From: Sorangium cellulosum
GTDB taxonomy: Bacteria > Myxococcota_A > Polyangia > Polyangiales > Polyangiaceae
DNA length: 34,598 nucleotides
Assembly: GCA_020720045.1 (NCBI GenBank)
Contig: DYPH01000052.1
Span: 1 to 34,598 of the forward strand
Direction of reading: 5' to 3'
In this document: positions 14,858-23,687 of the stretch, piece after piece
Numbering within the stretch: position 1 is the stretch's first letter
How the letters are laid out: every line of letters begins with the position of its first letter
Made by a program: the position numbers and the translations under genes
Notes under the pieces: generated by a model
Seen by the model: only the letters and a program-made list of their open reading frames with translations
Database searches by the model: none
What the model was told of the DNA's origin: nothing

Positions 14858-15766
14858 ATGACGAAGAATCCTTACAAAGGCCCAGATTCGTTCACCGTTC
14901 GTGCGAAGCGCGAGGGGTACCCGGCACGGAGTGTCTTCAAGCTCGAAGAGATCGACCGTCGCGTGAAGCTCTTCCGTAACGGCCAGCGCGTGCTCGACCT
15001 CGGCGCTGCGCCGGGGAGCTGGAGCCTCTACGCGGCCCAGCGGATCGGCAGGACGGGGCGACTTTTGGCGATGGATTTGAAGCCGCTCGACACGGTGCTC
15101 CCGATCCACGCGACGTTTTCTCAAGGGGATGCGCTGTCGATCACCAACGAGCAGCTCGCGCTCTATGCCCCCTACGACGTGATTGTTTCCGACATGGCTC
15201 CAGCGACGACGGGCAACCGAAACGCCGATCAGGCGCGGAGCTTTGAGCTGTATATGCGGGCACTTGCCGTTGCAGAAGCGCTGCTGGCGCCTGGCGGACA
15301 TTTCGTCGGAAAGATCTTCATGGGGGAGGATTTTTCGGCGGCAAAACAGGCGACCAAAACGGCCTTCAAAGAAGAGCGGACGATTCGACCGGAAGGCACG
15401 CGGTCGGTTTCCTACGAGGTCTTCCTGATCGGTCTGCAGCGAAAAGTCGACGGAAAGGCAACGATTACCGAGGCAAAGCCGCTCGCTCCCCTCCCCGAGG
15501 TCGCGCCCGTAGAGGAGCTGCCCGCGGTGGACGCCCCGGTGGACGCCCCGGTCGCTCCGATCCGCGATCGCGACGCGCTACCGAGGAAAATTGCTGGCGG
15601 CACGCCACGGACTGCCGCGCCGGTTCCCGGCGGACGCGCAGTTCCGGGCGGACGAGCAGGTGCGCCGGCGACGAAAAGCCGAACGGCGACCAAACATGCG
15701 ACCAAGAGCATCGCGACCGCCGTCCCCGCCAAGGGGCACGGGGGGCGCACGCGGGGCGGGCGATGA
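14858..15766 (+). CDS. rlmE: 23S rRNA 2'-O-ribose methyltransferase RlmE (FtsJ) with a basic C-terminal tail
   Basis: 302 residues from ATG 14858 (a TTG five codons upstream is less likely). Residues 1-200 are a complete RrmJ domain: RSVFKLEEID (Lys28), SAM motif VLDLGAAPGSWS, VIVSDMAPATTG (Asp112), GKIFMGEDF (Lys152) and SYEVFLIG (Glu187), giving the K-D-K-E catalytic set. The E. coli enzyme, which methylates U2552 of 23S rRNA, has about 209 residues; here about 100 extra residues follow, first acidic/proline-rich (APLPEVAPVEELPAVDAPVDAPV), then basic and Gly/Arg-rich (PGGRAVPGGRAGAPATKSRTATKH, ending GGRTRGGR). The tail may aid RNA binding (inference). The stop overlaps the start of the giant kinase gene by ATGA. 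Confidence 0.93.
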   Translation: MTKNPYKGPDSFTVRAKREGYPARSVFKLEEIDRRVKLFRNGQRVLDLGAAPGSWSLYAAQRIGRTGRLLAMDLKPLDTVLPIHATFSQGDALSITNEQLALYAPYDVIVSDMAPATTGNRNADQARSFELYMRALAVAEALLAPGGHFVGKIFMGEDFSAAKQATKTAFKEERTIRPEGTRSVSYEVFLIGLQRKVDGKATITEAKPLAPLPEVAPVEELPAVDAPVDAPVAPIRDRDALPRKIAGGTPRTAAPVPGGRAVPGGRAGAPATKSRTATKHATKSIATAVPAKGHGGRTRGGR

Positions 15767-18700
15767 GCGACTTCCGACCGGGGACCGTCCTCGACGAACG
15801 CTTTGAAATTGAAGCAGAAGTTGGTCGTGGAGCGGTAGGCGTCGTCTACCGGGCCTACGATCGCGTGCGCAACGAGACGACGGCGCTCAAGGTCATGTCG
15901 ACGGGGAGCGGCCGCGTCGACCCCGAAGAAGAAGCGCGCTTCGTACGCGAAGGGCGCCTGCTGGCGTCGCTGAAACATCCTGCAATTGTTCGTGTTTCTG
16001 CCTTTGGGCAACTCGGTGCGGGTGAGTTTGACGGGCGCGGCGGCGGGGACGGCTCCGGAACCGCAGGTGCCCCCTACATCGCCATGGAGTGGCTCGCCGG
16101 CGAAGATCTCGCCCGGCGGGTGGCCCGAAACGCCGCGACGAAGAGCGGTCCGCTCCCGTTGGAAGATGTACTTTACATCCTTGCCGAGGTCGCGGACGCC
16201 CTCTCCGCGGCCCATGCTGCCGGAATTGTTCACCGGGACGTGAAGCCTTCGAACGTGTTCCTCGTCGCGGAGAGCGCCCCCGCCGGCCCCGACCCCGACG
16301 CCGCACCGATGACGCCGCGCGTGACGGAGATCATCGTCCCGCGTGTGCAGCGACCTCGCGTAAAGCTTGTTGATTTCGGCGTTGCGGCGACCGACGACAC
16401 CCGAGTTACGCGGAGCTTCGCGATCCTCGGGACGCCTGCCTACATGGCCCCCGAACAGGCGCGTGGCGACGATGTCGTCGATGGGCGCGCCGACCTCTAC
16501 GGCCTCGGGGCGACCCTCTTCGAGCTCGTTGCGGGGCGTCCGCCCCACATCGGTCCGACGCCGATGGCTATTCTTGCCCGCCTGGTGACGACGCCAGCGC
16601 CGCGCCTGTCGGAGGTCGTCCCGGAGGTGCCGCTCGCCCTCGACGAGCTCGTGGCGCGCCTCCTCGCCTCCTCCCCGGAGGACCGTCCCGACAGCGCCGC
16701 CGAGGTCGCCGCCGAGCTGCGAAATCTTGAGGATCATGTCCGCGCGACGTCACGCCCGGTCCTTCGGCTTACCGCCGTCGACGGGGCGCCGCAGAGCATG
16801 GGGACGATCCTCCTCGGCGGCGAAGGGCGCGGCACTGCGGGCGCGGCCGGCTTCCGGTTGGTCACGTCGATCCTCGCGGTGAACGTTCCGCGCGGCGAAG
16901 CACGCCAGCGTATTCTTTCGCAAATTCGAGCACGTGGCGCCGAGGCGACCGAACTTGGCGGCGACGCGCTCGTCGCCCATCTTGGCGTCCGCAAGGCGCT
17001 CGGCGACGAAGCGGCGACCGCCCTCGAACTCGCCCTTCGCCTCGCACGCCTCGGGGCCGCCGTCGGCGTCGCGACGGGCCGCTCACGCATCGATCGGATG
17101 CGCCCGACCGGCGAAGTCGTCGACCGGGCCGCCGCCCTTGCCCGCGACGCCGCATCGTCGGCAAAAGGGACCGCCGACGGGACGGTGCTGGCCGACACCA
17201 CGACGAGCGAACTTGGCCGAGGTCGTTACAGTTTTCAGGTCCGTGCCGATGGCGCCGCCGTCGTCGGGGAGGCGCTCGTCGGCGGTCGCTCCTTCGTCGC
17301 CGGAGCGCCGTTTGTCGGCCGTGAAGCGGAGATGGCGCAGCTCACGAGCGCCTTCGAGCGGACCGCCAGCGGGAAGTCGCCGGTCATCGTCACTGTCACT
17401 GGGGCTCCTGGCATCGGAAAGACTCGAATTCGCAGAGAATTTCTCGAGGTAATCGCCGCACACCCGCGGCGCGCCCGCCTCGTCCCCGCCCGCTGTGAGC
17501 CGTTCGGCAAGGGGCTCGCCCTCGGCGCCCTCGCCGAGCTAATTCGCGCGCTGTGCCGGGTCCCGAAGGGGGCGTCGACGGCGATTACTGAAGAACTTGT
17601 TACTAGTTACGCCGCTTCGATCGGCGCGACAAACTTCGTGCATTACACACCGGTCGTCGCCCGCTGGCTCGCGAATGAGCTTGCCGACGAAGGGGTCGCC
17701 CGGGACGCGCTCTGGCTCGCCGCGACCGCCCTCGCGACGGCGACCGCCGCCCAGTCGCCGCTCGTGCTCGCCCTCGAAGATGGCCAGTGGTGCGACGCCG
17801 AGAGCCTCGCCTTCCTCGACCACCTCCTCGGTCGCGGCCAGAAAACGCCGATTTTGCTGGTAGTTACGGCTCGCCCCCACTTTTTCCGCGACGACGCCCA
17901 CCGCTTCGCCTTCTGCGAGCACCAACGCATGGAACTCCGGCCGCTGACCGCTCGAAACGTGCGTGCGATCGCGAAGGCGATGCTCGGGACGCGCGCCGAA
18001 GGGGACGAAGGGGAAGCGCGCGTGGAAGCGATCGCCGCGCAAGCAGCCGGCTCTCCGCTGTTTGCCGAGGAACTTGCACGACTTGCGGCGAAGGGGCAGT
18101 CGGGTGCCGCCGCACCGACGATTGAAGCGGCGATCCAGGTCAACCTCGACAGCCAGGATGACGCCGCCCGCGACGCCGCGCTCAAGCTCGCGGTGTTCGG
18201 CCCGAGCGGCTGGGATCGGGGCCTCGAAGCGCTCGGCGTCGGCGACCCGGCCGCCGCCCTGCGGGCCCTCTCCGAGGCAGAAATCGTTGTAGAACAGGCC
18301 AGTTCCCGGTTCCCGGGGACCCGCGAGTGGGCCTTCAAACACCCGCTCGCGCGCGAGGTCGCCTACGCGGCACTTTCCGAGGATGCCCTCCGTGAGTGCC
18401 ATGCCAAAGCGGGCGCTTTTCTTGCGGAAGTTGGCGATGACGACGCCGTCGTCGCCCGCCATTTGGAGCTCGGCGCCGACCATGAACGCGCGGCGGTGTT
18501 CCTCGAGCGGGCGGCACGACGGGCCCTCGCCGCGAACGCACTCCACCAGGCGGCCGAACTCGCCGAACGGGCCCTCGCCTTTGCCGAGGATCGCCCGACG
18601 AGCTTTGCGCGCGCGCAGCTGCTTGATGACGTGTGGAATCGGCTCGATCCGCGCTCCGGCGAGCGGGAGACGGCGGTCCGCGCGATGGCCGAAGCGGTCT

Positions 18701-19845
18701 TCGACGGTGCTAGCGAGATCCTCGCGAACGGTGCGCGCGCCCGCTACGAAGACGCCTCCGGCGCCGCCGACATGACCGCGCGCCTCGAAGAAGTGCGCGG
18801 AGCGGCCCGCAAGGCGGTGGGGGGGGCCGCCTCCGACCCGACGACGATGGCGCTCATCCACGAAGATGCCCGGTGCGCTGCCGTATTGGCTTCCCGGCTC
18901 GCGTTCGCTGGTGCCCTCGACCGCGCCGCCGCCGTCGCCGACGAACTCCTCGCCCTCGACCGCGCGCACGCCATGCCCGAGGCGGCGATCGATGCCTGGC
19001 AAACCCTTGCCGTTGTTCACCAAACCTCCGGCGCCCCCCTGAAGGCGCTTGCGGCGCGGCGATCGGCGGCGGAGACGGCTCGGACGGCGGGGCTCGTGAC
19101 CCGCGAGGCGACACTGACGGCGAACGTCGGGTTTGCGCTCACGACCCTCGGTGCCCGCGAGGAGGCGCTCGCCGCCATCGAAGAGGGGATTCGACGGGCG
19201 CAAGAAGTCGGCGCGCCGGGAGTGGTGCGACACGGCCAGATGAACCTGCTCGGGTGGACGGCGACCTTCGGCGGCGAAGCGGCCCACGCAAGCGAACTCC
19301 TCGCCGAGCCGCGCCGCATGGCCGACGATGCGGCAAGCGGCGGCTGGGTGCCCAACGATCGAGCAACGCTAGGAGTGCTTTTTTATCGAGGGGTTGAACT
19401 CCTTCGCTTCGGCGCGGACGGCCGCCTCGGCGCCGCAACGACGCTCCTCGGGCAGGCGGCGCTCTCCTACCGGGCGACGAAAATGCACGACGTGCTGCCG
19501 GTGGCCCTCGGTCACTGGGCGACCGCCGTCTTGCGCGGGGGCGACGCCGCACGGGCGCGGACGCTCGCCGACGAAGGGGCGACGCTCATCGACCAAGGGC
19601 GCCCATCGCTCTTGAACGAAGCGAGCGTATTTCTTGCGCTTCATGACGTCTGCGTCGCCCAGAACGACGGCGAAGGGGCCCGCGCCGCCGTTGCCCGCGG
19701 CCTCGTCCCGCTCGCGCGGCGCCTCCGTGCGCTCGCCGAGACGCCCTACCTGAAGCCGTTTTGCGCGCTGGCAGAGAACCGCGCGCTGCTCGTCGCCGCG
19801 AAACGTTACGAGCTCCCGACCGACGATCTCCCCTGCGGAGGCTGA
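15763..19845 (+). CDS. Giant Ser/Thr kinase fused to cyclase-like, AAA-ATPase and TPR regions
   Basis: 1360 residues. Kinase domain at about 14-320: glycine loop GRGAVGVV (21-28), Lys43 in TALKVMS, HRDVKPSNVF (about 157), VDFGVAA (about 204), GTPAYMAPEQ. At about 366-510 a region resembling a nucleotide-cyclase homology domain without obvious metal-binding aspartates (VNVPRGEARQRILSQIRARGAEATELGGDALVAHLG; VGVATGRSRI; TGEVVDRAAALARDA). At about 530-800 an AAA/STAND-type ATPase: FVGREAEMAQL, Walker A GAPGIGKT (about 547-554), Walker B LVLALEDGQWCDAE (about 668). The rest (about 870-1360) is alanine-rich TPR-like helices. No membrane segment. This architecture is known from myxobacteria and other multi-domain signalling proteins. 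All kinase and ATPase key residues are present. Its ATG overlaps the rlmE stop, so both are translated from one mRNA. Confidence 0.93.
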   Translation: MSDFRPGTVLDERFEIEAEVGRGAVGVVYRAYDRVRNETTALKVMSTGSGRVDPEEEARFVREGRLLASLKHPAIVRVSAFGQLGAGEFDGRGGGDGSGTAGAPYIAMEWLAGEDLARRVARNAATKSGPLPLEDVLYILAEVADALSAAHAAGIVHRDVKPSNVFLVAESAPAGPDPDAAPMTPRVTEIIVPRVQRPRVKLVDFGVAATDDTRVTRSFAILGTPAYMAPEQARGDDVVDGRADLYGLGATLFELVAGRPPHIGPTPMAILARLVTTPAPRLSEVVPEVPLALDELVARLLASSPEDRPDSAAEVAAELRNLEDHVRATSRPVLRLTAVDGAPQSMGTILLGGEGRGTAGAAGFRLVTSILAVNVPRGEARQRILSQIRARGAEATELGGDALVAHLGVRKALGDEAATALELALRLARLGAAVGVATGRSRIDRMRPTGEVVDRAAALARDAASSAKGTADGTVLADTTTSELGRGRYSFQVRADGAAVVGEALVGGRSFVAGAPFVGREAEMAQLTSAFERTASGKSPVIVTVTGAPGIGKTRIRREFLEVIAAHPRRARLVPARCEPFGKGLALGALAELIRALCRVPKGASTAITEELVTSYAASIGATNFVHYTPVVARWLANELADEGVARDALWLAATALATATAAQSPLVLALEDGQWCDAESLAFLDHLLGRGQKTPILLVVTARPHFFRDDAHRFAFCEHQRMELRPLTARNVRAIAKAMLGTRAEGDEGEARVEAIAAQAAGSPLFAEELARLAAKGQSGAAAPTIEAAIQVNLDSQDDAARDAALKLAVFGPSGWDRGLEALGVGDPAAALRALSEAEIVVEQASSRFPGTREWAFKHPLAREVAYAALSEDALRECHAKAGAFLAEVGDDDAVVARHLELGADHERAAVFLERAARRALAANALHQAAELAERALAFAEDRPTSFARAQLLDDVWNRLDPRSGERETAVRAMAEAVFDGASEILANGARARYEDASGAADMTARLEEVRGAARKAVGGAASDPTTMALIHEDARCAAVLASRLAFAGALDRAAAVADELLALDRAHAMPEAAIDAWQTLAVVHQTSGAPLKALAARRSAAETARTAGLVTREATLTANVGFALTTLGAREEALAAIEEGIRRAQEVGAPGVVRHGQMNLLGWTATFGGEAAHASELLAEPRRMADDAASGGWVPNDRATLGVLFYRGVELLRFGADGRLGAATTLLGQAALSYRATKMHDVLPVALGHWATAVLRGGDAARARTLADEGATLIDQGRPSLLNEASVFLALHDVCVAQNDGEGARAAVARGLVPLARRLRALAETPYLKPFCALAENRALLVAAKRYELPTDDLPCGG

Positions 19846-19876
19846 CGGTCGTCTCCTTCCCAGATACCCTCACGGA

Positions 19877-20275
19877 ATGAAAGAATCGGCGCGCGCGTTT
19901 CTCGTTCTATTTTCGGTGGTTGCCCTCTTCGGTTGCGGCCGAAAACCGGTAACCTACGACCTCACCATCACCAATCCCTTCGCCGATGTTTCCGGTGTCA
20001 CGGCGACGATCGAGGTCGAGAGCGGCAAGACGGAAGTCCCGATCTCGGGGGCAACCAAGACGATCCCGGTCGTGGTTCCCGAGATCAAGGAGTCGGACGC
20101 CATGCAGCAGCTGCTGGTCACCCTCCACGCGCCCCTCCCCTGCGGCAAGACCGACCTCCTCCTCGACACCCGGTGGGCGAACCCCAAGGAGGACATCACG
20201 CGAATGGAAAAGAAGGAAAATCCGCTCGTTAGCGCAGTTCCAGAAGCACCGCCGAAGCGGTGCGACGGCAAATAG
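19877..20275 (+). CDS. Small lipoprotein of unknown function
   Basis: 132 residues. MKESARAFLVLFSVVALFGC is a clear lipoprotein signal with Cys20 in LFGC. The mature part is beta-rich (YDLTITNPFADVSGVTATIEVESGKTEVPISGATKTIPVVVPEIK), followed by a segment with two more cysteines (LPCGKTD, and KRCDGK at the end) that might form a disulfide. No family is recognised. It follows the giant kinase gene by 31 bp on the same strand, so co-transcription is likely, and is convergent with the epimerase gene. Confidence 0.8.
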   Translation: MKESARAFLVLFSVVALFGCGRKPVTYDLTITNPFADVSGVTATIEVESGKTEVPISGATKTIPVVVPEIKESDAMQQLLVTLHAPLPCGKTDLLLDTRWANPKEDITRMEKKENPLVSAVPEAPPKRCDGK

Positions 20276-20291
20276 GGGTCGTTGCCGAGCG

Positions 20292-21239
20292 TTACCGAGC
20301 CGCGTGGCGGTCGGCGAAGGTGCGGAAGGTCCGGGCGAGGCCGTCGCGGACCTTCACCTTCGGCTCGTAGCCGAGGAGATCCTGGATCGCGGTGATGTCG
20401 GCGAGGGAGTCGCGGACGTCACCAGCGCGCGTAGGCTCGTAGATCGCTTCCATTTTGTGGCCAGACTCGTCGGAAATGAAGCCGAGAAGCTGGTTCAGCG
20501 AGATGCGCTCGCCGCAGGCGACGTTGACGATCTGCCCCTCAAGCTTCTTCGAGGTGGTCGCCCCGAGGAGGTTTGCGGCGACGGTGTTTTCAATGAAGCA
20601 AAAATCGCGCGTCTGCTCGCCGTCCCCGAAGACCCGCGGTCGGGTCTTTTCGAGCGCCGCCGTGATGAAGTTCGGGATGACCGCCGCGTACTGGCTGTTC
20701 GGGTCTTGCTTGGGGCCGAAGACGTTGAAATAGCGGAGCGAGAGCGTCTCCAAGCCGTAAAGCTCAGAAAATACACGCATCAGGTGCTCGCCCGTCAGCT
20801 TTGCGACCGCGTAGGGGGAGAGCGGCTGCGGCACCATCGTCTCCCGCTTCGGGAGCTCCTTCGTGTTGCCGTAGGCAGAGGAACTCGCTGCGAAAATCAC
20901 CCGGCGAACCCCGGAGCGACGCGCGCCGTCCAGGATGACGGTCGTCCCCTGCACGTTGGCGAACATCGAGGCGGGCGGGTCCTCCACGCTTCGGGCCACC
21001 GACGGGATCGCTGCCTGATGGAAGACCACCTCGACGCCCTTCATCGCCTTCGCGACGAGTTCCGGGTCGGTGATGCTCCCCTCAAAAAGCTCGATTTTCC
21101 CTTCGAGCGGGAGGAGGTTCTCGCGGCGTCCCGTCGAGAAATCGTCAATGACCCGAACCTTGTCCCCCTGACGGACGAGTTCCTCCGCAAGAGAAGAGCC
21201 AATGAAGCCCGCGCCGCCAGTGACGAGATAGGTCGCCAT
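20292..21239 (-). CDS. NAD-dependent sugar-nucleotide epimerase/dehydratase (UDP-sugar 4-epimerase type)
   Basis: 315 residues, extended short-chain dehydrogenase. The NAD-binding motif TGGAGFIG is at 7-14, the catalytic Ser/Tyr/Lys set in AASSSAYGNTKELP and SPYAVAKLTGEH, and RYFNVFGPKQDPNSQYAAVIPNFI is a substrate-binding block like that of WbpP/GalE-type and UDP-glucuronate 4-epimerases. Length and GDGEQTRDFCFIENTV fit UDP-GlcNAc/UDP-glucose 4-epimerases. It would supply sugar nucleotides for surface polysaccharide; the exact substrate cannot be decided from the sequence. It lies 82 bp after the PEGA-protein gene on the same strand and may share its mRNA. Confidence 0.9.
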   Translation of the reverse strand: MATYLVTGGAGFIGSSLAEELVRQGDKVRVIDDFSTGRRENLLPLEGKIELFEGSITDPELVAKAMKGVEVVFHQAAIPSVARSVEDPPASMFANVQGTTVILDGARRSGVRRVIFAASSSAYGNTKELPKRETMVPQPLSPYAVAKLTGEHLMRVFSELYGLETLSLRYFNVFGPKQDPNSQYAAVIPNFITAALEKTRPRVFGDGEQTRDFCFIENTVAANLLGATTSKKLEGQIVNVACGERISLNQLLGFISDESGHKMEAIYEPTRAGDVRDSLADITAIQDLLGYEPKVKVRDGLARTFRTFADRHAAR

Positions 21240-21321
21240 ATAGGGCTCCGTCGACTACTCCATACAGCTGCGCATCGCAACGCTGACGTTCTCCGGGCGG
21301 GCGGAGGCCCGTCGGCCCTGC

Positions 21322-22341
21322 TCAGGGACTAAAGGATCCGAGCGTTCCGTTGGGGGGCGAGATCGCAGGGTCTTTGTTGATCGTCGTGTAGGCCACTACG
21401 CCCCCGACGATCGCCACCACCGCCGCGCCGCTCACGATGTAGACCCACGTGTAAGACTTGTTTTTCTCGAGCTTGGAGAGCTCGATGCGCTTCGTCTGCC
21501 CTTCAGCGATGTCGACGCGGGCGTCGTAGGGTTTCTTCCCCTCGGCGGTGACGCGCAGCGTGTGGGCGCCGGCGAGGAGCGGCGAGGACCAGACGGGGCC
21601 GGTTCCGACGACTTTCCCATCGATTTCAACGGTATAAGGCTCGGGCAGGACAACCTCGAGCGTGCCGTTGCGCTCATGGCGCATCAACGTCACGCGCTCC
21701 CGGTGCCCCTGGGGGTTGCTCACATTGATTTTGACCTCGAAGGGGTCAAAATCGTCTTTTGTTACGCGAAGAAGCTGGCCATTGCGCTGATTGACTTTGG
21801 CGGTCGGCTGGAGCGGAGTGACGCCAATTTCTTCGCCGTCGACGACGACCTTGGCGCCGAGCACGGGGACTTCCTTCCCGCCCGCTTTTTCGACCACTTC
21901 CACGTCGAAGGGGGAGGTAACGACGAGCAGATCTTTCTTGAAGGCCTCGGCGTCGGCGCGGTCGCGATCGGCGATGCGCCCCTCCGGATCGGTCTTTGCG
22001 AGATCGATGTAGCGGTCGAGGGTGCGGATCGCGGTCGTATAGTGCGTCGCTTTTTTCTGAATAACTGCGAGATTATACAGGATGCGCGGGTCCTTCGTCT
22101 TGTCGTAGGCCCCCTGCATACGCGTCTCCGCCGAGGCGAAATCGCTGTTTGCCGCAAAGACGAGGGAAGCCTCGTAGTCGGCCTTCGCTTGCTCGTTCGA
22201 CTTCTGGGCGAGCACTTCTTGCAACGACGGCGCCTTCTTCCCAGGCTTCTTGGGGTCTGCGCTGCTGACGGTGGCGAGCGTCACTAGCGAGAGTGCCGCG
22301 AATACAGTCGCAGAACGGCGAAACGTGCGATGGGCAATCAT
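21322..22341 (-). CDS. Secreted TPR-PEGA protein with a C-terminal membrane anchor
   Basis: 339 residues. Signal peptide MIAHRTFRRSATVFAALSLVTLATVSSA; then a helical TPR-like part (ADYEASLVFAANSDFASAETRMQGAYDKTKDPRILYNLAVIQKKATHYTTAIRTLDRYIDLAK). Two PEGA-like beta units follow (GAKVVVDGEEIGVTPLQP and YTVEIDGKVVGTGPVWSSPLLAGAHTLRVTAEGKKPY), then one membrane helix (about 299-318) and a short tail. PEGA domains are surface or periplasmic and often accompany Ser/Thr kinases in myxobacteria. It starts two bases before the window position of the kinase stop (operon), so it probably acts with that kinase, for example as a periplasmic partner (inference). Confidence 0.83.
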   Translation of the reverse strand: MIAHRTFRRSATVFAALSLVTLATVSSADPKKPGKKAPSLQEVLAQKSNEQAKADYEASLVFAANSDFASAETRMQGAYDKTKDPRILYNLAVIQKKATHYTTAIRTLDRYIDLAKTDPEGRIADRDRADAEAFKKDLLVVTSPFDVEVVEKAGGKEVPVLGAKVVVDGEEIGVTPLQPTAKVNQRNGQLLRVTKDDFDPFEVKINVSNPQGHRERVTLMRHERNGTLEVVLPEPYTVEIDGKVVGTGPVWSSPLLAGAHTLRVTAEGKKPYDARVDIAEGQTKRIELSKLEKNKSYTWVYIVSGAAVVAIVGGVVAYTTINKDPAISPPNGTLGSFSP

Positions 22342-22343
22342 GC

Positions 22344-23687
22344 TCAGTTCTTCAGATTATCGTGGGAATTAAGGCCGCCGGGCGGGCGTTTGATCGGAGG
22401 GGGGCGGACGGTCGCACTGGCGGGCGCGGCAACGCTTGCACTCGGGGCGGCAGAAGCAGGAATACGCACGTCGACCGACGCGGTTGCTCGCCCCTTGGGG
22501 ACCGCGGAGGGGGACGACACCGGTATGGCATGGGAGGATACCGGGGGAAGGTCGCCGGTGGCAGACATTCGTGAGCGGACGGCGAGAGCGACGCCCCCTA
22601 GCAGGCCGACGGCGACCAGGGCACCGAGGGCACCGATCAGGAGCGTTCGAACCGAAGAAGCGGGGGTGGCGGCCGGCGGCGACGTTCGAGTGAAGGTCGC
22701 TGGCAGTGACGTCTGGTGAAAAGCACCGGAAAAATTTGCAAATTCCCCGGTCACCGGATCGGCGGGTGGCGCATCTCCGAGGATCGCACGGGCGCGAGAG
22801 GCCGCCTGAAACGCGTCTGGCGTGCCGACGAAGGGGGCGAGATCGGCAGCGAGGTCGGCGACGGTTTGGTAGCGGTCGCGGAGATTCGTCGTCATCGCGC
22901 GACGCACCGCCGCTGCGAGCGCCGGGGGGACCTCCGGACGGAGCTGCTCAATCGGCGGCGGCCGGTTCGTCAGGATGAGACCAATGACCTCGGGGAGCGT
23001 CTCGGCATCGAAGGGGACGCGGCCGGCGAGCAGCTCGTAGAGGATGACGCCGAGGCACCAAATATCGGTGCGGCGGTCGACATGTTTCGCCGACTGGAGC
23101 TGCTCGGGGGACATGTAGAAGGCGGTCCCCATGACCGCCGTCGTCCGGGTAAGGCTCTCGGCGGGGGCGGCCGACAGATCCTTCGAGATGCCGAAATCGA
23201 GAACTTTTACGATGAGTTCGCCGCTCGGCTGGCGGGCGAGAAAAAGGTTCGACGGCTTGAGGTCCCGATGGACGATCCCGGCGGCGTGCGCCTCGGCGAT
23301 CGCCTCGCAGGCCTGGATCACCCAGCGACAGGCCTCCGGAACGGTAAGGATTCCGACCGTTTGGAGGCGCTGGGCGAGGTCTTCCCCGTCGAGGTACTCG
23401 AGGACTATGTACGGGAGGCCGCGTTCGTCGGCGCCAACGTCGATCACCTTGGCAACGTGGCGCCCTTGAATGCGCGCCGCGGCGCGGGCTTCGCGGACGA
23501 AACGCTCAATGACTTCGCTCTTCATGGCGCCGGTGCCACGAAGGAACTTGATGGCGACCTTCTGCCCCAGCGTGACGTGCGTCGCCGCGACGACGATGCC
23601 CATGCCCCCTTCGCCAAGCACGTGCTCGACGCGGTATTTCCCCTGAAAGAGGGTACCAGGAACGATGTCGCGGGCGGGGGAACTCAT
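22344..23687 (-). CDS. Membrane-anchored Ser/Thr protein kinase
   Basis: 447 residues. A complete Hanks kinase domain: [12 protein letters not shown] (24-35), VAIKFL (Lys47), [33 protein letters not shown], and [15 protein letters not shown]. One membrane helix ([25 protein letters not shown], about 345-368) is followed by a Ser/Ala/Pro-rich tail ending in NSHDNLKN. Its ATG overlaps the stop of the large lipoprotein gene by ATGA, and the PEGA-protein gene follows after two bases, so lipoprotein, kinase and PEGA protein form one translationally coupled set. The catalytic residues are intact. Confidence 0.93.
   Translation of the reverse strand: MSSPARDIVPGTLFQGKYRVEHVLGEGGMGIVVAATHVTLGQKVAIKFLRGTGAMKSEVIERFVREARAAARIQGRHVAKVIDVGADERGLPYIVLEYLDGEDLAQRLQTVGILTVPEACRWVIQACEAIAEAHAAGIVHRDLKPSNLFLARQPSGELIVKVLDFGISKDLSAAPAESLTRTTAVMGTAFYMSPEQLQSAKHVDRRTDIWCLGVILYELLAGRVPFDAETLPEVIGLILTNRPPPIEQLRPEVPPALAAAVRRAMTTNLRDRYQTVADLAADLAPFVGTPDAFQAASRARAILGDAPPADPVTGEFANFSGAFHQTSLPATFTRTSPPAATPASSVRTLLIGALGALVAVGLLGGVALAVRSRMSATGDLPPVSSHAIPVSSPSAVPKGRATASVDVRIPASAAPSASVAAPASATVRPPPIKRPPGGLNSHDNLKN

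Noticed and set aside
17539-19287. Minus-strand frame of 582 codons
   Set aside because: Antisense to the giant kinase gene; no motifs and shadow composition.
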